Shown piece after piece: positions 33,096 through 46,000 of a DNA stretch of 64,000 nt (position 1 is its first letter; the number at the start of each line of letters is the position of its first letter). The position numbers were made by a program, and so were the translations under genes. The DNA lies in contig NC_053123.1 of assembly GCF_010015445.1 (NCBI RefSeq), positions 5,236,148 to 5,300,147 on the forward strand, written 5' to 3'. Source of the stretch: Perca fluviatilis (taxonomy: Eukaryota > Chordata > Actinopteri > Perciformes > Percidae). The notes beneath the pieces were generated by a model that ran no database searches, was not told where the DNA came from, and worked only from the letters and a program-made list of their open reading frames with translations.

Positions 33096-36000
33096 ATGTT
33101 GTTCTGTAACTGGTGTGGCGCTGCCGCTATTCTCTTGATTTCCACTTCGACATTAAACATAGCATCTCATATTTCGAGAATGCACAAAGACAGTTCACTT
33201 GAACATAAACATGAGGCTGTGTTTCAACACCCATCCCAAGAAGGACGGTTTGAAAACCTGTCCCAACCTCTGAATCAGCCCTCCACCTCTCTCATTGAGC
33301 ATGATGAAGAGCTGGAGACAGGGGGACTGGATGATAGTGTGGATGAAGACCTCTTTTTAAAGAACTTGTCTTTATGTTTTACTTGAAGCTTCAGGCTAAG
33401 CTACTTTTACCAGCATCTGTAATTCAGACAATCATTGAAGAGGTCCAAGAAGTACATGATGTTGCTCAGTCACATCTCTTTTCAAATCTGAAAGATAAAT
33501 TGTCTGTGCTTGGGGTGCCAGACATGACTATTACAAATGTCAGTGAGCATCCCACAAAAGATGACATATTAAAAAAGGGCAACAACATTTTACGTACAGA
33601 TCAGCGCCGCAAGTCTGTGTTCAAAAGGAGCTTCAATTATGTTGAACCTCTGCCTCTCTACTTAGGTACAAATGACTCAGGAAAGGAATGCTTTGCACAG
33701 TATGTTCCAATAAAGGAAACGCTTAGTTTTCTCTTTGAGTCTGAGGCTTTCAAAAAGCAGTATGAAACGGCCCATTCTCGCATCTCTACCCATGATGTGT
33801 TTGAGGATGTATGGGATGGACAGAATACCACTGAAAATGTATTGCTTAAAAGTGAAACATCATGGTTAGCCTTGATCCTTTATCAAGGTGCTTTTGAGGT
33901 TGTCAATCCGCTAGGATCGGGCCGAAAAAAAACATAAGGTACTGGCAGTGTATCTGACGCTTGGAGACATATTGCCCTACAACAGATCAAATATTGATCA
34001 TATGCAGCTTGTCCTTCTCTGCAAGGAAAAAGACTTCAAGTTTTTCGGACAGTTCATGGTTTTCAGTCCACTGATAAGAGATCTCGAGGATCTTGAGGAC
34101 AGTGGTATTGTTTTGAAGAATGGCAAAGTTATTTGAGGTTGTGTATGTGCTATAGCTGGAGATAATCTTGGTTCTCATGGTATTGGTGGTTTTGTGGAAA
34201 ATTTCAACAAGAGTTCCTTTTTTTGTAGGTTTTGTGATATAGACAGACAGACATTTCAGTCACATCAGCATTATGTACACGAATTAGGAGCAACAAACAC
34301 AGACTCACTGTGTGGCATAAAGTTTGACTCCATATTCAACCAGCTACGTAAAGTAAGCATACCTTCTTTAAACAGTGTGCCAGAAAACTGCACAACTTTA
34401 AGAACCTGTGTGCTACTCTAGCAGAGCGACACCAGCTCCTTCAAGCATACTTAAGTGCTGGCAGTCTGTTCCCTCCTGTCATCCAGGTTGAGAAAGGAAC
34501 AGAATTCTTATGTTGGTGACTATAATGAGAGCATCAATGCAGCAACTGCACCATATAGCTTCCCCCATGACACTACTGTAGCGACTAATGCTGTCACTGT
34601 CAAAGGGACAAAGTACAAAAAAGGAATGCATGTTGTTCTTGAACGAGATGATGAGGGCCTTCACATATGTGAGATTATGTTAATTTTGATCCATCATAGT
34701 GATGTTGCCTATTTTATTGTGGGGAGGCAGAAGGCTGTGGAACTTGCTGGTTTTGGTATTCACAGTCTAACAGACCATGACTCAAACTACATGTGTGTTA
34801 AACAAGACGACCTTCTTGATTTTTATCCACTAATGGGGTACACGCTGAATTGAACATCAGTGATCATATTTCATCATCCCCTCCAAGAGTGAAATAGCAG
34901 CACTGGGGGGGGGCATTAGACAAGCGGTGTTGGCAGTATTACCTAACCTACCAGAGGATAAACTTAAGTCCATCCTCATAAAGTTGGAAACTATTGGAGT
35001 GGAAACCAGATCTGATTTTCAGTTCATCAAAGAGGAGGACCTCCCTGCCAACATTACACCTATCCAGTGTCAGAAGCTTCTAAAATCATGGCAAAACGAA
35101 GGTATGTCTTAGATAATGTTTATAAAGTCCTTAAAACACGAAAGCTACTTTTATCAAATTAAAAGCTGGTTACCTTTATACACTATACATATTACATTCT
35201 TTAATTTATAACATTTAGGTAGGCTAAGGAATGCTTAAGTACATAACTGAAAATGTTGGATATTATTGTATTTAGTGGTGCTATTCTAAGAAAATGTTCT
35301 TTCTCTTCTTTTTCTCATAGACCAAACAACATGTTTGACGCTGACTCCTGTAGAACCATCTGAGATTTTCTTCAGGTCAACTACAGAGGATCCCCAATCT
35401 TCTGAATCCACCGACACCTCCACCACTCCAAGTCTGCCTAGCAGTAATAACTCCAGTATGAATTTGAATTTACATGCCTGGCCTGAGAACTTCATTGTTC
35501 CATGGAACCAAATGCCTGCTGGTATCAGGACCGCCATTGCACAGGAGTAATGTCCATCTGCTAAAGACCGCAGGGAAATGATACAAATCATCATAAATGA
35601 AATGAGGCTGACTGAATTAAATCCGTCAAAAGTGGCCAAGATGATTGTAAAGCAGCATCCTGGAAGCTTTGCTGATGTCATGAGAGATGGCACTGTAATG
35701 GGAAGTGGCTATGGATCTCTTTTGACTCAATTAAAAACACGAGTAGAACATGTTAATCGTGGAAGTGTTCTCTCAAGACGAAGGATGCTGAAACGGGTTC
35801 CAAATTCAGCTGCAGACATACCTCGAGGACCAGTTGACCAATATGGTTGCGTGAGATGGCAGCCTGACTGTCCACAAGGGGAAACTTATGAGAGTCTCAA
35901 AGAGAAGCAGAGTGAAATGAAAGACTTCTACCGTGTTGAGGGTCCAGCTGGAGCAGACAAGGGATATTAATGGAAACAACCTACTTCCTTCAAAGAAAAG

Positions 36001-36843
36001 CCATCAATGCCAGCCCACCTCCTTCGATTGCTGAGCTGAAAAATGAGTGGCCCTATCTTTTCACACCGAAAGAGCTGTACAGCCATTTCAAATTACTCAC
36101 AGACATTGTTGTCCTGGATAAGACGGAGGAGGCTATGAAAACAAAAGGGGAAGCTGATCCTTCAGTTTTTTTGAACAGAAGCCAGCAAGGACTAATATAG
36201 ATGAGGTGAAGCACATCCTAGGGATGTACAACCAAGAAGAAGAGTGTGATCCATGGCCAGTCATAATCCTCCTGCTTATGGCACACTTCAAAGAAACACC
36301 TGAGGGACTCCTTCTGCAGGCAGATGTAAGTGTGAAATGATTATATTATTAAGTTTTTAAAAATTATATTGGTATGATGTTGTTACTAACAACAGTCTTG
36401 AGCTTAGAAAAATCACTGTACATTTTGAATACATTTTTCTTTGTCTTTTAGGTGTTGGCAACAGCAGCTGACGTTGAACAAACACTACAGCGTCCTGACT
36501 CTCCAAGACTAATTGTCTTAGGTAGTCTATTTTCTTGTAATCAGTTATAAAGCATTGTCAAGACAGAGGCTATGAAGGACACACGTTAGTTTAACGTGGA
36601 TATGTTTATGTGGCAACAGAAGAAAAAAAATGTGCATGTAAACCATTTGTTTATTTATGTTTAGGTGAATTGCTCCCAGCAAGCGTTTGGATGCTGAGCA
36701 TCGAGGGTCAGGTGGTTGTGCCTCCACATCCCAACTTCGTGGCTGGAATGGCAGCTTTGTTTTCTAGCTACTACATCTTCAATCTGGTGTACCAGGAGCA
36801 AGCATCTTGCACAGTGGAATTCATTCAAAGGGAATGTGCTTGA
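33096..36843 (+). pseudogene. SAMD3-like multi-domain pseudogene
   Basis: Consecutive plus-strand frames encode one protein in order. An N-terminal degenerate finger (CNWCG...HISRMH) comes first, then an acidic stretch. Next is a long conserved block (NYVEPLPLYLG, YVPIKETLSFLF, LAVYLTLGDILPYNRSNID, CAIAGDNLGSHGIGGF, FCRFCDIDRQTF, GIKFDSIFNQL). A SAM-like domain follows (about 34927-35100), and last a C-terminal block (MIVKQHPGSFADVM, LPASVWMLSIEGQVVVP, FNLVYQ), as in fish proteins annotated 'sterile alpha motif domain-containing protein 3-like'. Disablements: frameshifts near 33370, 33930 (A-run), 34400, 34500, 35970 and 36170 (T-run), stops at 34134 and 35548. A stretch after GIKFDSIFNQL seems deleted. 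GT-AG introns remain at about 35102-35320, 36327-36451 and 36522-36664, so it is not a processed retrocopy. The 34134 TGA looks like a CGA-to-TGA change. Function of the family is unknown to me. Confidence 0.72.
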
Positions 36844-37071
36844 AGTAGAATGCGGTTGATCATTATTTTGTAAAGTTTGCTATTATGACTAACCAAGATT
36901 TTATTTTGCTTTTAAGTGTACTTACAGTAAATCCCTTTAACATGATTTTTGAGGGTATGTTAGTGGTTATTTACCCAAATGCTTTATATCATTGCAGAAC
37001 CAACTCCTTGTATAATAATAATAATCATTCTGAGAGCTGCTAAACTGTTTTGTTGTTTTATAAACATTGAC

Positions 37072-37077
37072 AATAAA
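37072..37077 (+). other. Candidate polyadenylation signal of the SAMD3-like pseudogene
   Basis: AATAAA about 230 bp after the last readable codon of the plus-strand pseudogene. Confidence 0.4.
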
Positions 37078-37644
37078 GATCTATTCAATGATACATTTTG
37101 AAAAGTAGTTCTGCATTATAAACTGCAAACTTGCTTTGTTATTTTTTTGTATTGCATTCACAAGAAATCACAGATGAAAGTTCATTTCATATTTATGCAT
37201 GATTTTCTATGCCCACCCAGCCCCCACCCTCCCCACTATGGCACAGTGATGCCTAAAGCAAACACACAAAAAAGGATCTGTATGCATATATATATATATA
37301 CACACACACACGCACACATATACTGATACATAAACATAGACCTACCATACACACCTACCTACATGTTTTCTTTTTAACAAAAAAAGTATTGAGATTTGCA
37401 TGACCTTTGACAATCATTCAATTATTCATGAGGTATAAATGAGACTCAAGTTTTAAAGAAGGCACTTTGTTGTGGAAAACAGAGTCATAGGAATAGTACA
37501 GCACAACTGAAATGACATGAATAATAATTACCAGCCTAATATTTTCTTTTGCATTTTTTCTGCACTTAAGCTGATAGGGCAAATTAGCTTGACTTGCACA
37601 GCCTGATGTATTTTTCAATCTCTTGTAGAGCAGTTTTCATGAAG

Positions 37645-37650
37645 TTTATT
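37645..37650 (-). other. znf142: Candidate polyadenylation signal of znf142
   Basis: TTTATT on the plus strand is AATAAA on the minus strand, about 410 bp past the znf142 stop (38062-38064). The gene therefore converges on the plus-strand pseudogene, whose own candidate signal is at 37072. Confidence 0.45.
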
Positions 37651-38061
37651 TTCATGTGATTTTGTGATTTCAGATGCTTCATCGGACTGAACCCCTCCAG
37701 TGGGACCAAGACGACAAAGATGGTGAGCCAAAAAAGTGGGAAAAACTTGCAGTTTACTTTTAAACACAGACCCCGATCTCCTGGGTGAAAGTCTTATATT
37801 TGTTTGACCCATCCACTGTCCCTTACGCAGACATTTGGCGCTCTTAAACTTCGTAACTTTACTTCCTGCTTTGGTCCTGTCATACCTACTACGGCCGATA
37901 TAGGGCGCCGTCACTACAAACGGAAACATAGGTCGTAATTGCTGCTTATACAAATGACCTATGTGGCCGTATTATCGGGGGAGGACAGTCTCCACTGTTC
38001 CTTTTGGCAATGATAGCCATCTACAATCTGAATTGACCCCGGCATTTGTTACACCCTCTCT

Positions 38062-40014
38062 TCAACGTTGTGTCTCGCTGTCTTCCTCTTTTTGCGCAAC
38101 CTCCTCAGCTACTTCCTGTACCTCGTTGGCCATTCCTTCTTCCTCCTCCTCCTCCTCAACTTCTGCTGCTGTCCCATCCAGTGTACCCAGCAGGGCTTCC
38201 TTCAGGGTGAGGCTAACGGCTCCAGAGTCCCTCACCACCCCCTGCTCCACTGCCATCTCTGGATGGTGCCTCTGCAAATGCTTGACCACCTGGAACTTCT
38301 GTTTGGCTTTGTAGGAGCAGTGGCGGCAGCAGAAGGGTTGTTGCTTGGTGTGCGAGAGGTAGTGATGTCTGAGACCTGCCGGCCACCGGAAGGCCTTGTG
38401 GCACAAGCCGCACGTGTATGGCCGATCGTCACTATGCTGCCGCTGGTGGGTCTTCAGTATAAAAGTAGTCTTGAAGGCTTTGCCGCATTTCTCACAGACG
38501 TAAGGGCGCAGGTCGCAGTGCTGCGTGTCCCGGTGGGAACGGAGAGCGTCGGCTCTGTTAGTGCGGTAGTCACACTCCTCACAGGCATATGGCTTGTCCC
38601 CTGCAGAGGACAAATAACATGTTATGTCTCCCAGCAGTATAAATGACTCAACAGTGAACCTGTAAACTATACTTACAAAACTAAATTCAGATGAGTGCTT
38701 GAAAAACTTTTGAAAACATTTGAAAATCATGCAAAAAAAATGTGCATGAAAAAGATATGTGTTGGAAATTTTGGGAAGTTTGGCTGAGCATTGATAAATA
38801 TTTACATAAAAATCCTGGCTCTCATTGATTAACAACTGACCGAGGCAAAGAGGCAAAAAACATTGTTTAAGTAGTTCCCAAATCTTTTAAAAGTGACCAA
38901 GTATTATACTCGTCCAGCTCTATGTCCTGCTGATACCTGTGTGCTTGGTCATGTGGTACTTCAGCTGAGTCGCCCACTTGCATTTGTAGCCGCACTCTGG
39001 ACAAAGGTACTTCTTCTCTTCTTGGTGAACCCTCATGTGAAGCTTTGGTACAATTTATTATAAAACATAGAAAAAAAGAAGGTATTATTTTCAATATGCT
39101 TTCGTTTTAGGAAATACAGTCGATGTCAAATTAGAGTATAGGGATTATAAATAACAGGGGTTCTCAAACCTATTACTCAATGGTCTTCATATGATTTTTA
39201 TTCAAGGTCTGAGGTCCGGAACAATTGTCATTAACAAAATAACATTTAATCACTTCGAACTTTTAAGCAGCATACATTCAAGTTAAGTACTGGGTTTTAC
39301 TGATCAACTTTTGAACTGGTACCGCTACCTGAAATTTGGTACCGGTACCCACTTTTACCTTTCGTTAGTAGCCTACTTTCTCTCTTATATCAAAAAAATA
39401 TTTTAGTTGTACAATAAGACCAAACCTATTTATCCTATTTACATTTTTATTTAGACCATTTTACACACCACACAAATTACCCCATTTGGCTCCATGATGG
39501 CTTCATGCACCACTAAGCAAATCTCAAATGAATGAACGGGGCTCCGCCTCAAACGCTGTATCCAGTTCTTATTATACATACATGACCAGCCCCTCTAAAG
39601 CTCACTACTTAACACGTTACATTGCATTTGTATAATGCATACCTGCAAACTCAGAAGGGCTGAAAAAGGTGACACATCATTCCCCCATATATATCCACCC
39701 TTTGCTTTTTTTGATAACTCTGCAAACCCTTGGTGTTCTCTCAATGAGCTTCATGAGGTAGTCACCTGAAATGGTTTTACCTTCACAGGTGTGCTTTGTC
39801 AGGGTTAATTAGTGGAAGTTTGTCCCTTATTAATAAAAAAGCAAAGGGTGGCTACTTTGAAGAATCTAAAATATAAGACATGTTTTCAGTTATTTCACAC
39901 TTTTTTGTTAAGTACATAATTCCATATGTGTTCATTCATAGTTTTGATGCCTTCAGTGAGAATCTACAATGTAAATAGTCATGAAAATAAAAAGGAAACG
40001 CATTGAATGAGAAG

Positions 40015-40087
<73 letters not shown>

Positions 40088-43000
40088 ACTACCACACTAC
40101 AACAACCTAACTGACCTTTGGCCAAGGTAGTGCTTATACAACTAGCTTACAACCATTTTGTTTTGAAAGGGAAACAATGTTAAAGTTGTTTGTATGTGTA
40201 GGCTATTCATTCGATTTGAGTTTATTTTACTACTTTGCACAATAAAAATAGTTTAGCTTCTGTAACTGTTTCATGGATTCTCCTTCATATAAAGTTATTG
40301 TATAATGTCTTGGAGCCAAACCCTTTAGTAATAAAAGCTTTAAACATGATGACATTAACATGTTTTTGTGATATTCTATGTACTCCTGACAGTAGAATAA
40401 GCCATTATAAACCTATATAAAGGTGGCCCATTATTGTTATTTATTTTAATTTATTTTAAGAAGTTTGATTACATTATATTTTCGATTTGAATGCACAATT
40501 GTTTTTTAAATAACAAATAAATAAGAATTCAATACATTACATCTATGTTATTTTGTCTTAGTTAGGAAAGTAATGTTTAGTTAGGAAGGTCTGGTGCCTT
40601 TATTCTCTTCCACATGGTGGAAGGAAGGTATGATGTGGAAGGTATACAGTTTATTATTAATTCAGCAACGGTATCGGATCAGTATCGGGTATCGACAGAT
40701 ACACAAAGCCCTGGCATCGGTATCGGTATCGGGACTGAAAAAGTCGGATCGGTGCATCCCTAGTTAGAATCCTCTCCAGTGAAACACAGACATACTTTTA
40801 CACTGTTTAGCTGTCAGCATTTTAACCATGTTTACTCCAGCTGCTAGCTAGTGGTAGGCTAACGTTACCTGCTGTTGAGTGTAGTGTTACCGTAACTAGC
40901 GTCCCGTGCGGCGATGTTTCAGTTCCCTCTAACGTCCATTTTCGGAGCATCAGAGAGAAGAGCAGGCATTTAAGCGGCATCTAAATAACACACCGAAATC
41001 CGCGTTGCTATTCGGTCCGGTAGATAACGGTCGTTAAGGCACCGGTGCCGCATTAGCACCGTGTCTTGGACCCCCCCCAAAAAAATAAAAACTCTTCGGA
41101 TCTACACGATTCACGTGGATGACATTTTCCCATTCAAAACGGCAATTTTCGCCGAAAAGCGACAAGTTTGCAGGTATGGTACAAACGGCATGTTGTGGTT
41201 CTAAGGAGGTATTGTGCCAGACAATTTCTTGGCCGGGCACATCAACCCCCTAAAAGACACAACTTGTTGATATAACACTTTTTTTTTTCTTTTTTTTTAC
41301 AGATTAAACAAACAAGACATAATGTGTTAATTAACAAGCTTTAGATGTGTTGGTAGGTGGATATTTTATTTACCATTGGACAGAGCCAGGTTAGCGGTTT
41401 CCTCGTTTAAATTCTTTATGCTAAGCTAACTATGTCCTGGTTGTGGCTGCATAATGTGACGGACAGATAGGATAGTGCTATAGATCTTCTCTTTTTTCTT
41501 TTTACACCAACATAAATAAAATTTTTTGATAATTATCCCTTGATTATGCTATTATGCTATAAACTTTGAGCTTACCTTCAACCTAGATGGATCAGTGCAT
41601 GTGTAGCTGCACTGCTCACAGCTGTAAGGCTTCTCTCCAGTGTGTATGCGAATGTGCCACGTGATCTTCTGCTTGTTCCGGGTTGAAAACTCACAGTCTG
41701 TGCATTTGTACAGACGCTTGCCTCCGTGTGATCGCAGGTGCTGCTCTAACACCAGCTGATGGTGACACGCAAACTGACAACAGCTGCACTTGAGAGGCTT
41801 GTCCTCGGGAGGTCCATCCTCGTGTTCGTTTAGAAGGTGTTGCGCTAATGTCTGCCGCGTTTTGGAAGCAAAGGGGCACAGCTGACACGGATGTGCAGAG
41901 TGGGTTCTCTGATGAATCTCGAGGCTCTCCTTTGTCTTAAAAGACTCCTGGCAGGTGTTGCACTGTGCCTGAGGGTGCTTGATCTCTTGGTGGGTCTTGA
42001 GAGTGATCTCGCTGCCACATGTGTAGTCACACTGCTTACATGAGAAACAGACCTGGAGCTGGTGCACACGTTTACAGTGGTTTCTCAGTGCAACTTCGGA
42101 GCTAAACTGAGCATCGCAATGAGTGCAAGCGTGGCGCAACTCCCCCGTGTGGCATCGGAGATTGTGCCGTCTTACGTCGTCGAGCGTGTAGCCACTGAAG
42201 TCGCAGAATGAGCAGAAGTGTGGGGGCTGTTTGTCGTGGATGCGCATCTTGTGCTGACGCAATTTGGTCGCGGCACCAAAGGTCTTGTCGCACATATCGC
42301 AGCTGTGGCGACCGATTCCTGTGTGGAGAGACTCGTGCTCTTCGAGGCGATAGCGCCTTGTGGTGCTGAAAGGACAATATCGACAACGGTGAGGTTGTAC
42401 ACCTTTGTGTTTGAGTGCAACGTGTTGCTCCATGCATCGTTCTTGTTTACAGGTGAAAGCGCAATGCTGGCAATGCAAACGTTTAGCAACGGCAACCTTT
42501 TTTTTGGTATGGGCACACAAGGTGTGACGGGTCAGAGACATTTTGGATTTGGCTACGAATGAACACATGGTGCATTGGACTTCATCTGGCTTCAAGCAGC
42601 CTCTCTTTTTATGGCTGTCTAATGCCCTTTTCTGTTTGCACTGAAACACACAGCTTGGACAAGAAAAGATCTGATGTTTCTCAGGAACTTTCCCAGTTCT
42701 GTCGTACTTTTCCACCAAGTCCTCTTTTCCTTTGAGCGACTCGCTACCACTCTCATCCTCCACTTCTGGAGTGATCGCATTCTCTGTTTTCCTTGAGATT
42801 CTTCTGCAGGTTGAGAGGTGCCGCTCAACTGTTGCAAGTCTGACTGATGAAAAATTGCACAGCTTGCATTTGAACTTCCCATCTTCTTTAGCATAAAGGG
42901 ACTTCTGCAGTGGTACATTGCTTTGTTTGTTACTAGGAAATAATAGCTTTTTTGCAAGTTTAACTTTCAAAAGCTTTTTTGCCTGAATTTTGCTTTGCTG

Positions 43001-46000
43001 CTGTCCTGATTCACTGGATGCAAAAGCATTATGAACAAAGCCTTTATGATTTGTTAAATGAGATGTACATACTCCCTCTTCTTGCCGATTGAATTCCTGA
43101 TTGTTTGAATCTGTGGAAATTGTATTTTGTGAAGAAAGAAGCTCTGCCTGATTGGAATTTGTTCCCTCATCCAGTTGTCTGGATCCTTCCCGAGCTACAG
43201 TAGAGTCTTCTGCTGTATTTGAAATGCCTACAAAAGTCCTTGTTTTTCGCGGAAGTGCTGGACACTTCTTTGAAAGGTGGCTATCAAGGCCTCGCCTCTG
43301 TTTGAACTGCGCACCACAGGCCTGGCACTTGTGTCCCTTTATCCTGCCACGGCACAAAGCCTGGCAGTGGGACTTCAGAGTGGTCTCCTTGCTGGTTACA
43401 TAACAGCACTTGTTGCAGCGGTAAATGTCTTTAGTTGGCACCACAAGCAACTTGACCCGTCCCTCCAACACCATGGCTTCTGCTTGGTCCTTGTCGTGCT
43501 TCTTCATAGCTTTCAGACGGATCTCAGATTCTGATTGCTGATTTTGCTCAGATGGAAAAGTGGAGCTGATTGTTGCACCATCATTCTCCACCACAGGGGT
43601 TTGAGTCTGACACTCCCTAGGTTCAACTGGTTGACTTATATTATTCAGAGGCTCACAGTTATCATCTACGTCACTTTGTTCACATTCTGCCTCTGTCACA
43701 GCCGCATTGTCATTCTCTGATGAAGATGCAGAGAAGTCTGCCTTTTCTTGTGATATGTCCGAGGCAATGCAATTTAAATTGGATGAGCTTGGAGTATTGT
43801 CTGCACAAATCTCCTCCTGATTATGCAATGAGGAGGTCTGATAGTCAGCGGTCGATAGTGCCGTTAAAACAAGAGTACAGTACTCCTCTGGACTGTTCGC
43901 AGATGGAGGACCGTCTGAAACTCCTTCATTAACAACCTCTTGAGAAGCAACATCAAAAACATCCACAGTAGCCACAGTTTGTGAACCAGCTACAAATCCT
44001 TTGCCAGCACTTTCAGGCAGATCAGATTGTTCTCTTTGAGAAGGTGGAGGTCCTTCAGAAGGGGATTGTTCAGACTGCTCATGAGCTGTTGAGGGCTTAT
44101 TGTAAAACTCCTGCAAGAACTGGGTTGAGTTCCTCTCCTTCTCCTTGGCAGCGTAGTTCTCTAGCCATGCTTTATCCCCAGGTACGTAGCTGTGAGCTTT
44201 CCTCTTGTGCAGGAAGAGGCTGATGCTACTGAAAGAGGAATAGAAGCAGAGTGCACAGCGGAACTCTTTCAGCTTGGTGTGTTTGCAGTTCTCGTGGTTT
44301 TGAAGGGCTTGTCTGTAGCAGGTAGTGTATGTGCAGTATTTGCACTTATAGACGGACGGCGGTTTCTCCTCTCCAGAGTGTTTAGCCATCATGTGATTGC
44401 GGAGTTCGTATTTGCGTTTGCAGGCATACGCACAGATCTCACACATGAGTGATTTGGCCTGATGTCGTAACTTGTGGCTATTCAGCTGGTCCATGCGGTG
44501 ACAGCGGTAGGGGCACTGGTCACACTGATACCTAGGACAGGAGACAGGAAGTTCAGGCTTAACAACAATAACGTCTTTACAACACTGTACCCACTAACCA
44601 CGTCATATACAGAGCAGAGTCTTAAAGCAACACTATGTAACTTTTCCCGATTCGGTCCCCCTACAGGTTGGAAGCGGACTTGTCCATTACATTACATCAT
44701 CCAGTTCAGTCGATCTACAGATCCGCTACCCGATCTTGCAAACTTGCATAATGTAATGTAATGGACAATTCCTCTTCCAACCTGTAGGGGAACCGAAGCG
44801 GGAAATGTTCTCTAGTGTTGCTTTAACTTCTGCACACTTCAATAAAAAAAGTCTTTCATACAATCTTGCTTTCAATCTAAGTATTACCACATGATACTTC
44901 CAGCGACAAATGGACATAACTACTTAGACAGCAGAAAAGTTGGAGTTTGCATACAGGTATGTAGTCACTGCTTTTGTTTCGTTCTGTTTTTGGTACTCTG
45001 TAATGTTTTGTCTTACAATAAAAAAGAGACCAAAAAGTACATCAGTTGTAAGTAGTGCCTTAAGGAAGGGGCAAGTGTGGGGCAAAATTTGTTCATTTCC
45101 TTTTTTTCCAGAACATAAAGAAATGAGAACAATTACATTAACTTTATTTTCATATTACCTTTTTAAACCTATCAAAATGGAAAACCCTGAGCCCTAACCC
45201 ATTAGCAAAAATTGCCAGTTATTGGTGACTTGACAAATCTGCTTTTGAAAGAAATGAAAACATCTTCAATTGGCATACTTTTTTCGCTGTTAATTTAAAG
45301 TTAAATATAGCCTTAAAGTGCAGACTTATTTTTAGTCTGATTGATTAAGTATAGGCCTATATTATTTAACTTAATTATGTTAGTTCATACATGTCTCTGT
45401 TTTAATGTTTGTTAATTGATTTAACTTTAATAAGTGGCATTGTTCACATACTTGCCTGTGTACTTTATGTGTACCTGGAAGATAAAAATCAGGGTCAAAT
45501 GATCCCTTGCTGAAACTGGAATATCTTCCTTAGGAACTTCCAATATTGTACAGCATGAATATAACTAAACACTGACACTCGAGGAAGCTTCTATATTGCT
45601 AAAGTTGAGATTATAGAAGTGGCAGTGGCTCCATCGTACAGTGGATTTGCCTCTCTTTAAATCTGTCAGCCATTGTTTTAGTCATTTGTTGAGGATATAT
45701 ACCGCTACCCCTACTGCTTATGGGCTTAACTAACTGTTTGTGCGTCTCGTCAATACGCTCCAAAGGAACATAAGATATGCAGACTAGCTACCCTGAGTTT
45801 GAATGTATACAGCAAAAGATGGTACTGTGTGCCGTGTGCAGTACCAAGATGAAAACATAACCAATGGTTGTATGAGAAATGGCTAAAGTATGTACCTGAG
45901 GTCTCCAGCATGTTTCCTCATATGGACGTTCAGATAGTGTTTCCATTTAGTGACGTATCCACATTCAGCGCACATAAAGTTCTTGTCGTCGGAGTGAGTG

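Noticed and set aside
42172..42562. Antisense and alternative-frame ORFs over 100 codons inside the large znf142 exon
   Set aside because: Shadows of a 2956-nt zinc-finger coding exon; no independent signals.
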